Below, piece after piece: positions 44,020 through 52,993 of a stretch of 64,000 nucleotides of DNA. The stretch spans positions 20,613 to 84,612 of the IMG/VR virus record IMGVR_UViG_3300008267_000018. The stretch is one strand, 5' to 3'. How positions within the stretch are numbered: position 1 is the first letter of the stretch; each line of letters opens with the position of its first letter. A program made the position numbers and the translations under genes. The DNA is from a virus. The notes beneath the pieces were generated by a model. That model did not search any database and was not told the DNA's origin. It saw nothing but the letters and a program-made list of their open reading frames with translations.

Positions 44020-44535
44020 ATGGTGGCCCCTTGTCCCTTGCCGGCGATTGAAGAGTTAAAAGAATATTATGAATATATACCAGAAACAGGTGAGTTGTTT
44101 TTAATTAAATCACGTTGCAAGGCTGATAAGCAAAAAATCGGTAAACCAATCGGTTCTCTTGGCGGTCCGGTAAGACGCAAAACGTGGACGATAAAACATA
44201 AAGGGAAAAGCTATTACATTAGTCGAGTTGCCTGGGTATTGATGACCGGTATAGATCCAGGTCTTTTGCTGGTTGAGCATAAAAACAGAAATGCCCAAGA
44301 CAATCGCTGGGAAAATTTAAGGTTGGCTAGTGAGGCGGAAAACAACTACAACAAAATTTTTGTTGGGTATAGCCAAAGGAAAGATAACGAGCTGTACCGT
44401 GTTCGTGTTACTTTGGAAGGTAAACGTATCACCGTAGGCAACTTTAAGACCGAGGAAGAAGCAAAGAAGGCTGCCCTAGATGCGCAAAGACTTTTCTATA
44501 AAGAATTTGCGTGTCTTGATTTAGAATCAAATTAA
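44020..44535 (+). CDS. HNH homing endonuclease with AP2-like C-terminus
   Basis: 171 aa. HNH_3 core ~50-110: YYISRVAWVLMTGIDPGLLL, then VEHKNRNAQDNRWENLRLAS, keeping H and two N. AP2-like DNA-binding part ~120-165: NELYRVRVTLEGKRITVGNF, then EEEAKKAALDAQRLF. Inserted behind 43515-43976 and followed by a duplicate of that gene's 3' end. Its start is controlled by a large inverted repeat. Confidence 0.85.
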   Translation: MVAPCPLPAIEELKEYYEYIPETGELFLIKSRCKADKQKIGKPIGSLGGPVRRKTWTIKHKGKSYYISRVAWVLMTGIDPGLLLVEHKNRNAQDNRWENLRLASEAENNYNKIFVGYSQRKDNELYRVRVTLEGKRITVGNFKTEEEAKKAALDAQRLFYKEFACLDLESN

Positions 44536-44553
44536 TAAATAAAGTAGCCCGCT

Positions 44554-44592
44554 GTCGGTTCACGCATCTATCTACATGAGGTTTGGAGGTAA
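44554..44592 (+). pseudogene. orphan duplicate 3' end of the 43515 gene
   Basis: VGSRIYLHEVWR-stop against VGTRIYLHELWR-stop at 43938-43976: 10 of 12 residues identical, 27 of 39 bases. Its last codons TGG AGG TAA contain the Shine-Dalgarno of the next gene (ATG 44595), which explains why this fragment is kept. Confidence 0.8.
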
Positions 44593-44594
44593 TT

Positions 44595-45659
44595 ATGCCT
44601 AGTTTTGCAGGCGGAAAAGAACTAGCTGGTTTAAAGGGACTGCTTGGTCGCGCTGGGTATGGCGCAGGAGTTTTTACGGCCCCTTCTTGGATGCCGGCAA
44701 TTTTTAACCAAGGTCAGTCATCTTCTGCGACTAGTGCTGCAGTAAATAGAGCTGCACAAACAATGCCCGGTTTGAAACCGAATCCACAAACTGATATCGG
44801 TAGGCGATTGGGTAATGAACTGCTTTATGCAGGCGGCCAGATCATGCAAGGACGCCGTCCTTATACTGCTCCTGCACAGCAAGCACAGCAGACTGGCATG
44901 TATGGACGGTATGCAAGACCCTCTGCACAAAGTTCTACACCTGGAGTAAGTGCAGGTCCAAGTTCTTCTCCTGCTGCTGAGCGTGCCTACCAACAAGAAG
45001 TATCACGCGTTGCTCAGCTCACGGCACAAGACCCTGAGCTTCAGCGTTATGAACGCGCTCGCGCTGGTGCAAAGACCCAAGAAGATATGAATGCTGCCCG
45101 TGATATTGGTATGCAAATCTGGGCACAAAGGCATGGTGGTCTTGCCGCCAACGTGAAGCCTGGTCAGTCGGGTTACGACGCAATTCAAGGCACCATTAAC
45201 GCAGGTGCCATGGGCCAACCGACTGAGATGGGTGCATTTGCTGGTGCTCAGCCTTCTAGTTTGCTTTTCAACCCCTCTAATCCGCTTGCAACTGCACCTC
45301 CGACTGGTCCAGTTGATTACACAACGGTGGCGCCTTCCGCATTTACAGGAGCGACTGGTCTTGGTACTGAGTCCAGCTATTTTGGTGGTGCAGCCAACCA
45401 ACAACAAGCTAAGATGTTTACCCGGTTCCAAGATGCAGCCCCTGGTGGAACGCCCCTGCAGACCGGCATGAACGCCCTGCTTGCCCCTGGTAGCATCCCT
45501 GCTCCCATGGCCTCCTACCAGGGCGCCCAGGGCCTTTCTCCTGTTGGCACCAGCTTGACTCCTGACGCAAATGCGTATGCTTCAAGCCTGGCATCAGACA
45601 AGGCCCAGGCACAAGCCGAAGAATTCAAGAAGAAACTGTTAAGCGCACAAGCTAAATAA
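44595..45659 (+). CDS. hypothetical virion protein, 354 aa
   Basis: Start ATG 44595 (MPSFAGGKELAGLKGLLGRA), 3 bases after TGGAGGTAA. Low-complexity Ala/Gln/Pro/Ser-rich throughout (SPAAERAYQQEVSRVAQLTA is the most ordered part). Probably a structural or internal virion protein; not recognised. Confidence 0.55.
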   Translation: MPSFAGGKELAGLKGLLGRAGYGAGVFTAPSWMPAIFNQGQSSSATSAAVNRAAQTMPGLKPNPQTDIGRRLGNELLYAGGQIMQGRRPYTAPAQQAQQTGMYGRYARPSAQSSTPGVSAGPSSSPAAERAYQQEVSRVAQLTAQDPELQRYERARAGAKTQEDMNAARDIGMQIWAQRHGGLAANVKPGQSGYDAIQGTINAGAMGQPTEMGAFAGAQPSSLLFNPSNPLATAPPTGPVDYTTVAPSAFTGATGLGTESSYFGGAANQQQAKMFTRFQDAAPGGTPLQTGMNALLAPGSIPAPMASYQGAQGLSPVGTSLTPDANAYASSLASDKAQAQAEEFKKKLLSAQAK

Positions 45660-45744
45660 CCATCTGGCATTGCACAGCATGTAAGCCCAGCCAACTGGAC
45701 GCAGATCTTTGATCTATGGGGGCCAGTGTAGTTGCTTTAAACCA

Positions 45745-45861
45745 ATGATTCTCTGTCCTAAGTTTGTTAAACGTACTTTGACCTATTTAGCTACGGCCCT
45801 TGCGCTGCAAACTGTATTTATTCCTGGTCTCAAAGCAAGTTCAAATTGGGTAGGAGAATAA
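45745..45861 (+). CDS. 38-aa peptide with signal/membrane segment
   Basis: ATG 45745 to TAA 45859-45861: basic start MILCPKFVKR, hydrophobic TLTYLATALALQTVFIPGL, short polar end. Looks like a signal peptide or single-span peptide. It ends 10 nt before the lytic transglycosylase gene and its end carries GTAGGAGAATAAG, the Shine-Dalgarno of that gene. A lysis-helper role is possible but unproven. The 45660-45744 stretch shows nothing clear. Confidence 0.45.
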   Translation: MILCPKFVKRTLTYLATALALQTVFIPGLKASSNWVGE

Positions 45862-45871
45862 GGTAAATACC

Positions 45872-46567
45872 ATGAGTACTGGACGCATTGGAACACTAAA
45901 ACCAGAAGACCGCGCTGCTGTATTTCAATCAGCACAACGTCTTGGCTTGAACCCTTATGAGTTTGGTGCGCTTATTCACCAAGAGTCTGGATTCAGGCCT
46001 AATGTTTACGGTGGTGCCGGTGGAAACTATTACGGCTTAATCCAATTTGGCGGTCCAGAACGTGCAAAATACCTAGACAAAAATAAACTAGGTAACTACA
46101 CAATCGCAGAACAGCTGCCCGCCGTAGAAAAATTCCTTACTGACCGTGGATATAAGCCTGGTCAGATGGGAATTGATCGTGCATATGCAACGATTTTGGG
46201 TGGGAATCCAAACGTAAATCTTAATGCCAAGGATTCGTTTGGTACTTCTGTTGCCAGTTCCTTGCCAAAATTTAAACAAGGTGGTTCTCTTTACAAGGCT
46301 GCTCAAGCAACCTTGGGAGATCCATTGACTCAGCAACCTTCTACTCCTGCCCCCACTGCAGCTGCCCCTGCTAAAAGTTCTATTGATCCCCAGGCTTTAC
46401 TTGGTATGTTCATGGGACAAATGCTGGCAGGCGGTAATCAAAACATGAATCAAAAGTTGCTGTCGCTAATGTCTCCACCTCAAAGTCAAATGAACAAAAA
46501 TCTATTTGATGCTGAGTACTACACTCCGGTAAGTCGGTTCCTGACAGAATTAACTGGCCGACAGTAA
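45872..46567 (+). CDS. lytic transglycosylase-like virion protein
   Basis: 231 aa. Residues ~10-120 form an SLT-type lysozyme fold: FGALIHQESGFRPNVYGG with catalytic Glu38, then GGNYYGLIQFGG, the usual E-S-GF...YGLxQ pattern. Cuts glycan strands locally, as virion entry enzymes do. The C-terminal 100 residues are Pro/Ala/Gln-rich and Met-rich, without fold. Shine-Dalgarno TAGGAG upstream. Confidence 0.75.
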   Translation: MSTGRIGTLKPEDRAAVFQSAQRLGLNPYEFGALIHQESGFRPNVYGGAGGNYYGLIQFGGPERAKYLDKNKLGNYTIAEQLPAVEKFLTDRGYKPGQMGIDRAYATILGGNPNVNLNAKDSFGTSVASSLPKFKQGGSLYKAAQATLGDPLTQQPSTPAPTAAAPAKSSIDPQALLGMFMGQMLAGGNQNMNQKLLSLMSPPQSQMNKNLFDAEYYTPVSRFLTELTGRQ

Positions 46568-46573
46568 TATTGC

Positions 46574-46579
46574 TAAAAT
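46574..46579 (+). promoter_or_regulatory. candidate late -10 box TAAAAT
   Basis: GCTAAAATAAGTG, 26 nt before the TTG start 46606 (which has CTAGGAGAAAAC). Confidence 0.45.
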
Positions 46580-46605
46580 AAGTGTAATAGCCTAGGAGAA
46601 AACAA

Positions 46606-47382
46606 TTGGCCTCTACTAGTACAAACAAGCAACCCTTGTTGGTTGACCGTCCTTTATTTGATTCTGTACGCGTAACTACGCAGACAGTTGGCAGTCAGGC
46701 CGGTAATACTATTTTTGTTCAAGGAGGCCAATCTCCTTCGATCCTGGTCGACATGGATGCGACCTTTGGCGAAGACAATAACAATGGTGGTGTTATTGAT
46801 TCTGTTACGATTGTCAGAAACGATAAATATCGTGACCCTGATTACACAATTAGCAGTGGTACGTCTGGCACTGTGATTGCACTAACCAGTGGTCAACAAG
46901 TCTTTATTCAAAACACGGGTGTTCTTGGTACGGCTGCCATGAGTGGCTTTGGTTACTATACGTACACCGGTGCCGCCACTTTGACTGGTGTCAACACTAG
47001 CTTAATTTTTTCTGGTGGTACAGCTAGTGGTTTTAGCTATAACGGTGCTGCATATAATCAACCTGCCGTAACTTTTGTTTTCTACCATACGCGTAATACT
47101 ACTACTCCTATTCCGGCTTCGGGTGACTACCGTGTACTGTTCACCAAGACAGTCCCTGCTAGCAGCGGGCAGGTTGATTGCTCTGATGTGATGCCTGTTC
47201 TTGCCGCACCTGTTGTACAAGCTGGTAACACAACTGGCCTCGGCCCCACAGCACCTCTTCGCAACAAAGGAGTTTACCTGGAGCGTGGTGACCGTATTTA
47301 CGTCGGTGTGTTTGCTGAAGGACCTAACGTATCCGGCTACACTCCCGGTGCTCACATTTACGCACAAGGCGGTTTCTTCTAA
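46606..47382 (+). CDS. beta-rich virion protein, 258 aa
   Basis: TTG start. Composed of Gly/Thr/Ser-rich strands (GNTIFVQGGQSPSILVDMDA; SGTSGTVIALTSGQQVFI), typical of a tail or decoration jelly-roll-like protein. No family recognised. Separated from the next gene by 2 nt. Confidence 0.6.
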   Translation: MASTSTNKQPLLVDRPLFDSVRVTTQTVGSQAGNTIFVQGGQSPSILVDMDATFGEDNNNGGVIDSVTIVRNDKYRDPDYTISSGTSGTVIALTSGQQVFIQNTGVLGTAAMSGFGYYTYTGAATLTGVNTSLIFSGGTASGFSYNGAAYNQPAVTFVFYHTRNTTTPIPASGDYRVLFTKTVPASSGQVDCSDVMPVLAAPVVQAGNTTGLGPTAPLRNKGVYLERGDRIYVGVFAEGPNVSGYTPGAHIYAQGGFF

Positions 47383-47384
47383 GA

Positions 47385-48914
47385 ATGGCTAAAAAGAGTG
47401 GAAGCTCTTTTGGTAACTTCAGCCAGGGGCCTATCTTTTTACCTTCAGGGGTAAAAGCAATTAAAACAGAGTTCTCTAAAGGCTCGGTCCCTGACTCAAT
47501 CTATGCTGCCAACAGAGAATCTGCCTGGTCCAGGTGGCGCCGTGGTTACGAGTTAGCCACGGCAGTTTTTTATGACAATGATTACACATATCCTTTTCAA
47601 TATCAAATTCCAGTTCCATCGGGTACTCCAAGCTCTGTAACAAATCCGGCACCCATAGTCTCAGGTACTTTTGTTGGATTTCCAACAAAGAACAAAGAGC
47701 TTGGCATGCATTGGGCCGGCTGGCGCTATGCAGGCTCAATGCGTAGTGATAAACTTTCTGATCCAAGTAGTGGCCAAAAATTATTTATTGAATCAATTAC
47801 AGAAGATGCAAATAATTGGTACGTAAAACTTGCTGGCAATTGGAGCCCTTCCAACCCACTGCCTCCTCCTTTTTATGTGGCAGTTCCAGGCGTACCTGGT
47901 GGATTGACTCCTTTGAATAGTGAGGTATTAGAAGATCGTGTTATTGATGTTGGTGGTGAAATCATTGACAAAGAAACAATTAACCCCAATACGCAAAAAC
48001 GTTACGGCTACTCACAAGCTGTGTTAATCAATACCAATCCCTTCACTGGTATTTTGACGTTAAGAAAAACGGGCTCAGTTCAAATTACTCCTGACCAAGA
48101 GTATTTAACGCCTTCACCCGTTTCATTTACAGTAGGCAGGTACTTGATAACAGGTGCTAGGTTTTGTTGCTCGTGCCAAGACTTTACCAGACGTGATTAC
48201 TCGTTTATGCGTGATTTAACCAAAGGTAACAAACGCATTTACCCTCGTTCAAATGTTGCATCTATTAAGCCTGGTCGATATGAAGTAATGACCCTTAGTG
48301 GAGTTGTCGATAACAGTGCTATGACAACAGCTAAGTTAAACAGGCAGTTAACCGTGTATGCACCATCCGGATACTCCTTACCTTTTAATGTGGCAACTAC
48401 CTCTTTGACACCTGATCCAATCCGTGACAATCCAGGTGTCTACCGTGAATTCGGTGCAACCTATTTAAGAAGTACGGCAGATCCAGCTATCCCTGGCTCA
48501 AAAGCAGAAGGGATGCCTAGCTACAATGATTATAGTGCTGAACAAGGACAGATTACTTCGTTAACTGATAACTGGACACCATTGCTAGATGAGTTGCGTT
48601 ATTGCAAACATATTTATGCACTTCGATTTAAAGATAAAACTTTTCCGCCAGAACCATCTGATTTTCCTGTTCAACAAGGAAGCATGGTCAATTGGGAGCA
48701 GCATCTTATAGATCAAACAGCAAGTGATCAGAAATCTGCTTTGTCTTTTGTTATGACAACAAAAGCGTTAGGAAATATGGACGTACCTCCTTATAATTGT
48801 CAATCACCAATGATGATGCCAATGATGCAAAAACTTTTTAACATACCAACAAATTTTGTTGTTATGCAAGGTTTTACAATGTTTGATAAAAATGGTGAAC
48901 CATACAAACCATAA
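47385..48914 (+). CDS. large tail/virion structural protein, 509 aa
   Basis: Mixed beta protein with many aromatic and Pro residues; YLITGARFCCSCQDFTRRDY near residue 265 is a distinctive cysteine cluster. It ends before a bidirectional terminator. Position after the beta-rich protein suggests a tail component. No known family seen. Confidence 0.6.
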   Translation: MAKKSGSSFGNFSQGPIFLPSGVKAIKTEFSKGSVPDSIYAANRESAWSRWRRGYELATAVFYDNDYTYPFQYQIPVPSGTPSSVTNPAPIVSGTFVGFPTKNKELGMHWAGWRYAGSMRSDKLSDPSSGQKLFIESITEDANNWYVKLAGNWSPSNPLPPPFYVAVPGVPGGLTPLNSEVLEDRVIDVGGEIIDKETINPNTQKRYGYSQAVLINTNPFTGILTLRKTGSVQITPDQEYLTPSPVSFTVGRYLITGARFCCSCQDFTRRDYSFMRDLTKGNKRIYPRSNVASIKPGRYEVMTLSGVVDNSAMTTAKLNRQLTVYAPSGYSLPFNVATTSLTPDPIRDNPGVYREFGATYLRSTADPAIPGSKAEGMPSYNDYSAEQGQITSLTDNWTPLLDELRYCKHIYALRFKDKTFPPEPSDFPVQQGSMVNWEQHLIDQTASDQKSALSFVMTTKALGNMDVPPYNCQSPMMMPMMQKLFNIPTNFVVMQGFTMFDKNGEPYKP

Positions 48915-48938
48915 AAAAGCCCCACCGAAGCGGGGTTT
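48913..48938. terminator. bidirectional terminator with UUCG loop
   Basis: On the minus strand CCCCGC-TTCG-GTGGGGC followed by six T (strong, for 48950-49168). On the plus strand CCCC/GGGG followed by TTTAT (for 47385-48914). Confidence 0.85.
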
Positions 48939-48949
48939 ATGTTATTTGA

Positions 48950-49168
48950 TCAAGCTTTAACCGGAAGCTTATCTTGTTTGTTGAGGTGCTTGCGTACTGC
49001 CTCTACGTTCCAGCGATAGCTATCCCGCGAGCGTGTCTCAGGAAAGGCTGCAAAGTGCGGTCCAAGCTTCAGGGTACCATTATCGCGGTACCTGAAGAGA
49101 GTCTTCTTGTCAAGGCCTAGAAGTTCTTCTACGCGTTGAGCAGAAACCCATCCCTGGTGAGTTGCCAT
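48950..49168 (-). CDS. MerR/excisionase-like HTH regulator
   Basis: 72 aa. WVSAQRVEELLGLDKKTLFR, then YRDNGTLKLGPH, is the helix-turn-helix with wing of excisionase/MerR-type proteins. It is the only minus-strand regulator inside the structural region, with its own terminator and two inverted repeats upstream. It could control lateral transcription or adjacent late genes. Confidence 0.7.
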   Translation of the reverse strand: MATHQGWVSAQRVEELLGLDKKTLFRYRDNGTLKLGPHFAAFPETRSRDSYRWNVEAVRKHLNKQDKLPVKA

Positions 49169-49170
49169 GG

Positions 49171-49193
49171 TGCAAGCAAAACATTTACTTGCA
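49171..49193 (-). promoter_or_regulatory. operator-like palindrome upstream of the HTH gene
   Basis: TGCAAG/CTTGCA arms around an 11-bp AT-rich spacer, 3 bp from the ATG (49168); suitable for binding by the HTH protein itself. Confidence 0.5.
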
Positions 49194-49199
49194 TACCTT

Positions 49200-49229
49200 A
49201 ACTGGTGTCAAGCCCATGTCAACCAGTTT
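49200..49229. promoter_or_regulatory. second inverted repeat upstream of the HTH gene
   Basis: AACTGGT/ACCAGTT arms separated by 13-15 bases, between the divergent HTH gene and the HNH gene at 49304; the following AT-rich run probably includes promoters. Confidence 0.45.
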
Positions 49230-49276
49230 AATAAAAATTTTATCTTTTTATTTTTGGCTTAACAGATAGGTGAAAT

Positions 49277-49282
49277 TAAAAT
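49277..49282 (+). promoter_or_regulatory. candidate late -10 box TAAAAT
   Basis: ATTAAAATAAGA, 21 nt before ATG 49304. Confidence 0.4.
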
Positions 49283-49303
49283 AAGATAACGGCAATCAAA
49301 TAC

Positions 49304-49672
49304 ATGTTTTGCAACGAGCACGAGCCCCTTGCTTTGCTAGTTGAATTAACACCAAAACTTGCTAAAAAACGTTTTCGAGATGAAATTTATAAATCCTGGA
49401 GCCACTGCTGTGGTTACTGTGGAGATCCGGCAACAAGCTTAGATCATATAGTACCCAGATTTAAATCAGGATCTTCTAATCGTCACAATCTCTTACCTGC
49501 TTGCAGGCGGTGCAATACTAACAAGGCCAGTGAAAAAATGCAAGAATGGTATTTAAAGCAGTCTTTTTTTGATGCCTTAAAACTTGAAAAAATTACAAAC
49601 TGGATGCAACAAGATACACTAGAATTACTACCCTGGAAGCCCAGGCTTGACGATAAAAATTTTGCTGCGTAA
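49304..49672 (+). CDS. HNH endonuclease (McrA-like core)
   Basis: 122 aa. Core CCGYCGDPATSLDHIVPR, then GSSNRHNLLPACRRCNTNKA: two CxxC pairs with D-H, N and N in the usual HNH order, so likely active. Unlike the 42, 44 and 18 kb HNH genes, no duplicate gene end is visible nearby. It may be a homing gene or a packaging-associated nuclease. Confidence 0.8.
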   Translation: MFCNEHEPLALLVELTPKLAKKRFRDEIYKSWSHCCGYCGDPATSLDHIVPRFKSGSSNRHNLLPACRRCNTNKASEKMQEWYLKQSFFDALKLEKITNWMQQDTLELLPWKPRLDDKNFAA

Positions 49673-49675
49673 CTA

Positions 49676-52645
49676 ATGGCATCTTACAACACAAGCACAA
49701 AAACCTGGACGCCTTTTTCTTACCCTACAAACCAAAAAACGGATTACACTGCCGAAGCTTTTGCATCTCAGTACCCAGGTAAAACAGCAGCTGATTTTGC
49801 GTCTACCTATCCGGCAAACAGGCCAACCGACTTAGCAACCACGCAAAAATTCTTTGTCAAGTTCAAAGACAATGGTAAGGTAGATGAAATAAAAATCCAA
49901 AACACGAGTCCTGGTAATAACTGGGAAAGATATGATCTAAAGGCGGGTAAAGAAATAGGTGATTATAATTTTCAGTTTCCAAATGGTGATAATGACAATC
50001 GCAAGCAAGCATTAAGAGACGCAAGAAATCAATTAGATACTAATAAAGCTACAAACAACAGCAATGCTTCGGAAAATACTCAAGATATTACAAGGCGCAC
50101 AACTGCAGCAGCTACGCACAATGAGACGCAAGTTGCAAATCGCAGCAATGCAGCGGCACAGTTAAATTCTCAAAATCAATTAACAAAAAATAAAAATACA
50201 GCTATTAATAGTTTTAGTTCTTCGCTTATCTCATTAGCGTCTACCACTCAAGGTGGAGACTACTTAAACAAACTAAGAGCTTTGGACGATAGCATTTTGC
50301 AAAGCGCCGGCTTGACTAACGCAGAAATTTCAACCGTATTTAATTCGGCAAAAAACGCCTTTGATACTTTTTATTTGAAAGAAAAAGTGACTCCCTGGGA
50401 CGCGGCTTCTCAAGGTGTTCAACCTCCTACTGGTGGGTTTAATGCGTCTTATTATCAACAAAATTATCCAGACGCATTAAAAGAATGGAATGCTGCGCAA
50501 GAAACAAATGTTAACGGACGTATTTTTAAAAATTTAGATATCACTGCTCGTTACAGTCAAAATACTTATCTTTTGCAGCATTACACCAACGTAGGCAGGC
50601 ACGCTGGCTATAGAGGAAATGCAGCCCTGGAAGCTGAGCAATCAACCAATTATTTAGAAACACTTACGGACTATGAAAAACAAGTCTATAGAGACAAGGT
50701 TTTAGGCATTACAAAGATTGGTGGCAAAGATGTCATTCAACTTGCTACTCCTGAATACGACTCCGAGGGAAAGCTAATTAACCAGGCAGAGGTAAATACT
50801 TTATTAGAGCAAAATATTGCCAATGTACTAACTTCCGAGTCTAGTCGTCAAGAAAAACAATTGCAATTGCTTGCGCAGGATGTTTTGCAGCAGTCTATTG
50901 GTGAATTAAAAAAAGCAAAAGAAAAAGAATCAAATTTAATGCTCGTAAAGAATCTTCCTGCGTACAGCGAGATAATGAATATTAACACTACATTGGCAAA
51001 CTCAATTCTAGGGGACTCTTCTTTTGGTGGTATGTTAGGTTTTGTAGATCCAAAGAATACTTTTAAAACAAATCTTCAGAAAGATATTGAGGGACTTACA
51101 GGCGTTTCGTCTAACGCAACTGTTTATAACTGGCAAAAATGGTTTGACGAAACCCTGCTTAAGCGTTATGAAACCTTTCAAATGCAGCTCAATGCGCGAT
51201 CCCCTGAAGAGATTGCACGTTATCAAGAGCAAGCAAAAAATGACAAATTAACTTATGACGAAGCGCTAAAGACTAATCCAAATGCAGAAAAGCCTTTATT
51301 TTTAAAAAAAGCAGAAGAGTACAAAGTAGACATCAATAATGCAAATCAATTCAAAGAGCTGTTGTTAAAAGTTGATCAAGATTCTCAGAAAGAGTTTTTG
51401 ACTAGTTTTATTAATGGTTACATTAAGCCTCGCTTTGATCAATCAAAGTCTATGGATGAATTTGTCAGTTACTTAGATGTTAAAGAAGAAGAGCAAAATA
51501 TCTTTCAGTCTCAATCTGTTATTAATAAATTAAAGCAAGTTGCAGAACTGCGAAGCAATGCAATGCTTAGTTTTTACAAAACAGCTGAAGCCGCAAGGAG
51601 AAGTTTTGATTCTGATTTTTATCTGGATCCAATTACTAAAGCAACCAAAGATTTAACCACGGATCAACGCCTTGCTTATGCAAATCAAAAGACAATTGTT
51701 AATGCAGATTTTGAAGCAGCCAAGAATGGCGCAAGTTCCAACGGAGTAGATTGGGCAACCGAAGCTTACCGTTACGGTTATGAAGGTACTTACAAGACTG
51801 ATCCCAAAGTTTTTGCGAGGCTTCATTATCAAGTACTTGGTTCAACTGGACAGCTTAAAGACGCACAAGGAAACCCAATTGTCCTGGATCCAGCTGAAAA
51901 CATCTTGGGGTATAACGAATTGCAAAAAAAAATTACAGAAACAACAGAAGAGCTTGTCCTTAGGAAAGACTTGTATGGTGATACTGCTTTTATGAAGTTT
52001 GTAACACCAGAAGAATTTGCGGATTCTATTTTGTCTTCTGTTAGCCCAGAAAAAAACAAAGAAGAATGGGAAAAAATACTTAAACAGATTGGGCTCGAAG
52101 GGAGTGATGCTACGGTTGAAAATGTAAAGCAATATTTAATTGATTCGTTTAGGACTGAAGAAGCTAAAAATATCAGGGAAAGTATTAAATATTTAAACGA
52201 ACAAAAAGAAAACTTGAATCAAGAGAAACTTGGTGTTAGTTACATTGAAAGAGAGAAAGACAAAAAAGATATCAGTCCAGAGGCCGAGACTCAACTGTAT
52301 CAAATTTTTAAATCCGCTGGCTTTGAGGGAAGTGAAGACGATTTTTATACAAACTTTATGCCGGACGTTGATAGGGAAGAGCAGCGAACTCTAAGCAAGG
52401 CTTTGTCCAAAGAAGGACTAACCACCGAAGCCCTGGATCTTTCTGATCCCTTCAGTGCATTTTCCAACATCTCAAATTTCTTTGACCAAGCAGAACCGAC
52501 CACGACAACAGCAAAAACAAACGAGCCTGCAAAATCTTCTTATTTTAATATATTTGGAGGAGACGAAGAAGAGCTACCGACCAAGTCAAAGACAGCTCAA
52601 TCTATTCTCGGTGAATTTACATCCATGTTTAAAGGTTTTAGCTAA
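49676..52645 (+). CDS. large helical virion protein, 989 aa
   Basis: Begins with short repeats (AFASQYPGKTAADFASTYPA). The body is long, charged and helical (QKEFLTSFINGYIKPRFDQS), Asn/Lys/Glu-rich, without hydrophobic spans or enzyme motifs. Length and composition suit an internal virion, tape-measure-like or tail tubular protein; none can be chosen. It shares its stop with the next start (TAATG). Confidence 0.6.
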   Translation: MASYNTSTKTWTPFSYPTNQKTDYTAEAFASQYPGKTAADFASTYPANRPTDLATTQKFFVKFKDNGKVDEIKIQNTSPGNNWERYDLKAGKEIGDYNFQFPNGDNDNRKQALRDARNQLDTNKATNNSNASENTQDITRRTTAAATHNETQVANRSNAAAQLNSQNQLTKNKNTAINSFSSSLISLASTTQGGDYLNKLRALDDSILQSAGLTNAEISTVFNSAKNAFDTFYLKEKVTPWDAASQGVQPPTGGFNASYYQQNYPDALKEWNAAQETNVNGRIFKNLDITARYSQNTYLLQHYTNVGRHAGYRGNAALEAEQSTNYLETLTDYEKQVYRDKVLGITKIGGKDVIQLATPEYDSEGKLINQAEVNTLLEQNIANVLTSESSRQEKQLQLLAQDVLQQSIGELKKAKEKESNLMLVKNLPAYSEIMNINTTLANSILGDSSFGGMLGFVDPKNTFKTNLQKDIEGLTGVSSNATVYNWQKWFDETLLKRYETFQMQLNARSPEEIARYQEQAKNDKLTYDEALKTNPNAEKPLFLKKAEEYKVDINNANQFKELLLKVDQDSQKEFLTSFINGYIKPRFDQSKSMDEFVSYLDVKEEEQNIFQSQSVINKLKQVAELRSNAMLSFYKTAEAARRSFDSDFYLDPITKATKDLTTDQRLAYANQKTIVNADFEAAKNGASSNGVDWATEAYRYGYEGTYKTDPKVFARLHYQVLGSTGQLKDAQGNPIVLDPAENILGYNELQKKITETTEELVLRKDLYGDTAFMKFVTPEEFADSILSSVSPEKNKEEWEKILKQIGLEGSDATVENVKQYLIDSFRTEEAKNIRESIKYLNEQKENLNQEKLGVSYIEREKDKKDISPEAETQLYQIFKSAGFEGSEDDFYTNFMPDVDREEQRTLSKALSKEGLTTEALDLSDPFSAFSNISNFFDQAEPTTTTAKTNEPAKSSYFNIFGGDEEELPTKSKTAQSILGEFTSMFKGFS

Positions 52646-52944
52646 TGTCTGATAAAGCACGCAAAGCAGCTTCTGCAGCCAAGCTTCACAAAGATTCAAT
52701 GGAATGTAACAAACCAAGGAAGACGCCAGGACATCCAACCAAGAGCCATGTTGTGAAAGCCTGCGAGGGAGGGGAGGAAAAAATTGTGCGTTTTGGCCAG
52801 CAAGGCGTAGAGGGTGCCGGTAAAAACCCAAAAACAGAAAAGGACAAGGCACGTAGAAACTCTTATTATGCTCGACATAACGCACAAGACTCAAGCCCTG
52901 ACAAGATGTCCGCACGTTACTGGAGCCATAAAGTGAAGTGGTAG
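52645..52944 (+). CDS. DUF5872-like conserved cyanophage protein
   Basis: 99 aa, basic. The core CNKPRKTPGHPTKSHVVKAC, followed by EGGEEKIVRFGQQGV and ending MSARYWSHKVKW, is a pattern seen across cyanophages and other tailed phages (I believe DUF5872). Function unknown. Two cysteines frame the core. Confidence 0.65.
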   Translation: MSDKARKAASAAKLHKDSMECNKPRKTPGHPTKSHVVKACEGGEEKIVRFGQQGVEGAGKNPKTEKDKARRNSYYARHNAQDSSPDKMSARYWSHKVKW

Positions 52945-52993
52945 ACAGTTTGCAAGAATTCGGCTAAATTAACCACGCCCCATCCAGCTCACG

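Noticed and set aside
49304-49672. A duplicated 3' end around the HNH gene at 49304
   Set aside because: No copy of the end of 47385-48914 or of its neighbours is found next to it.
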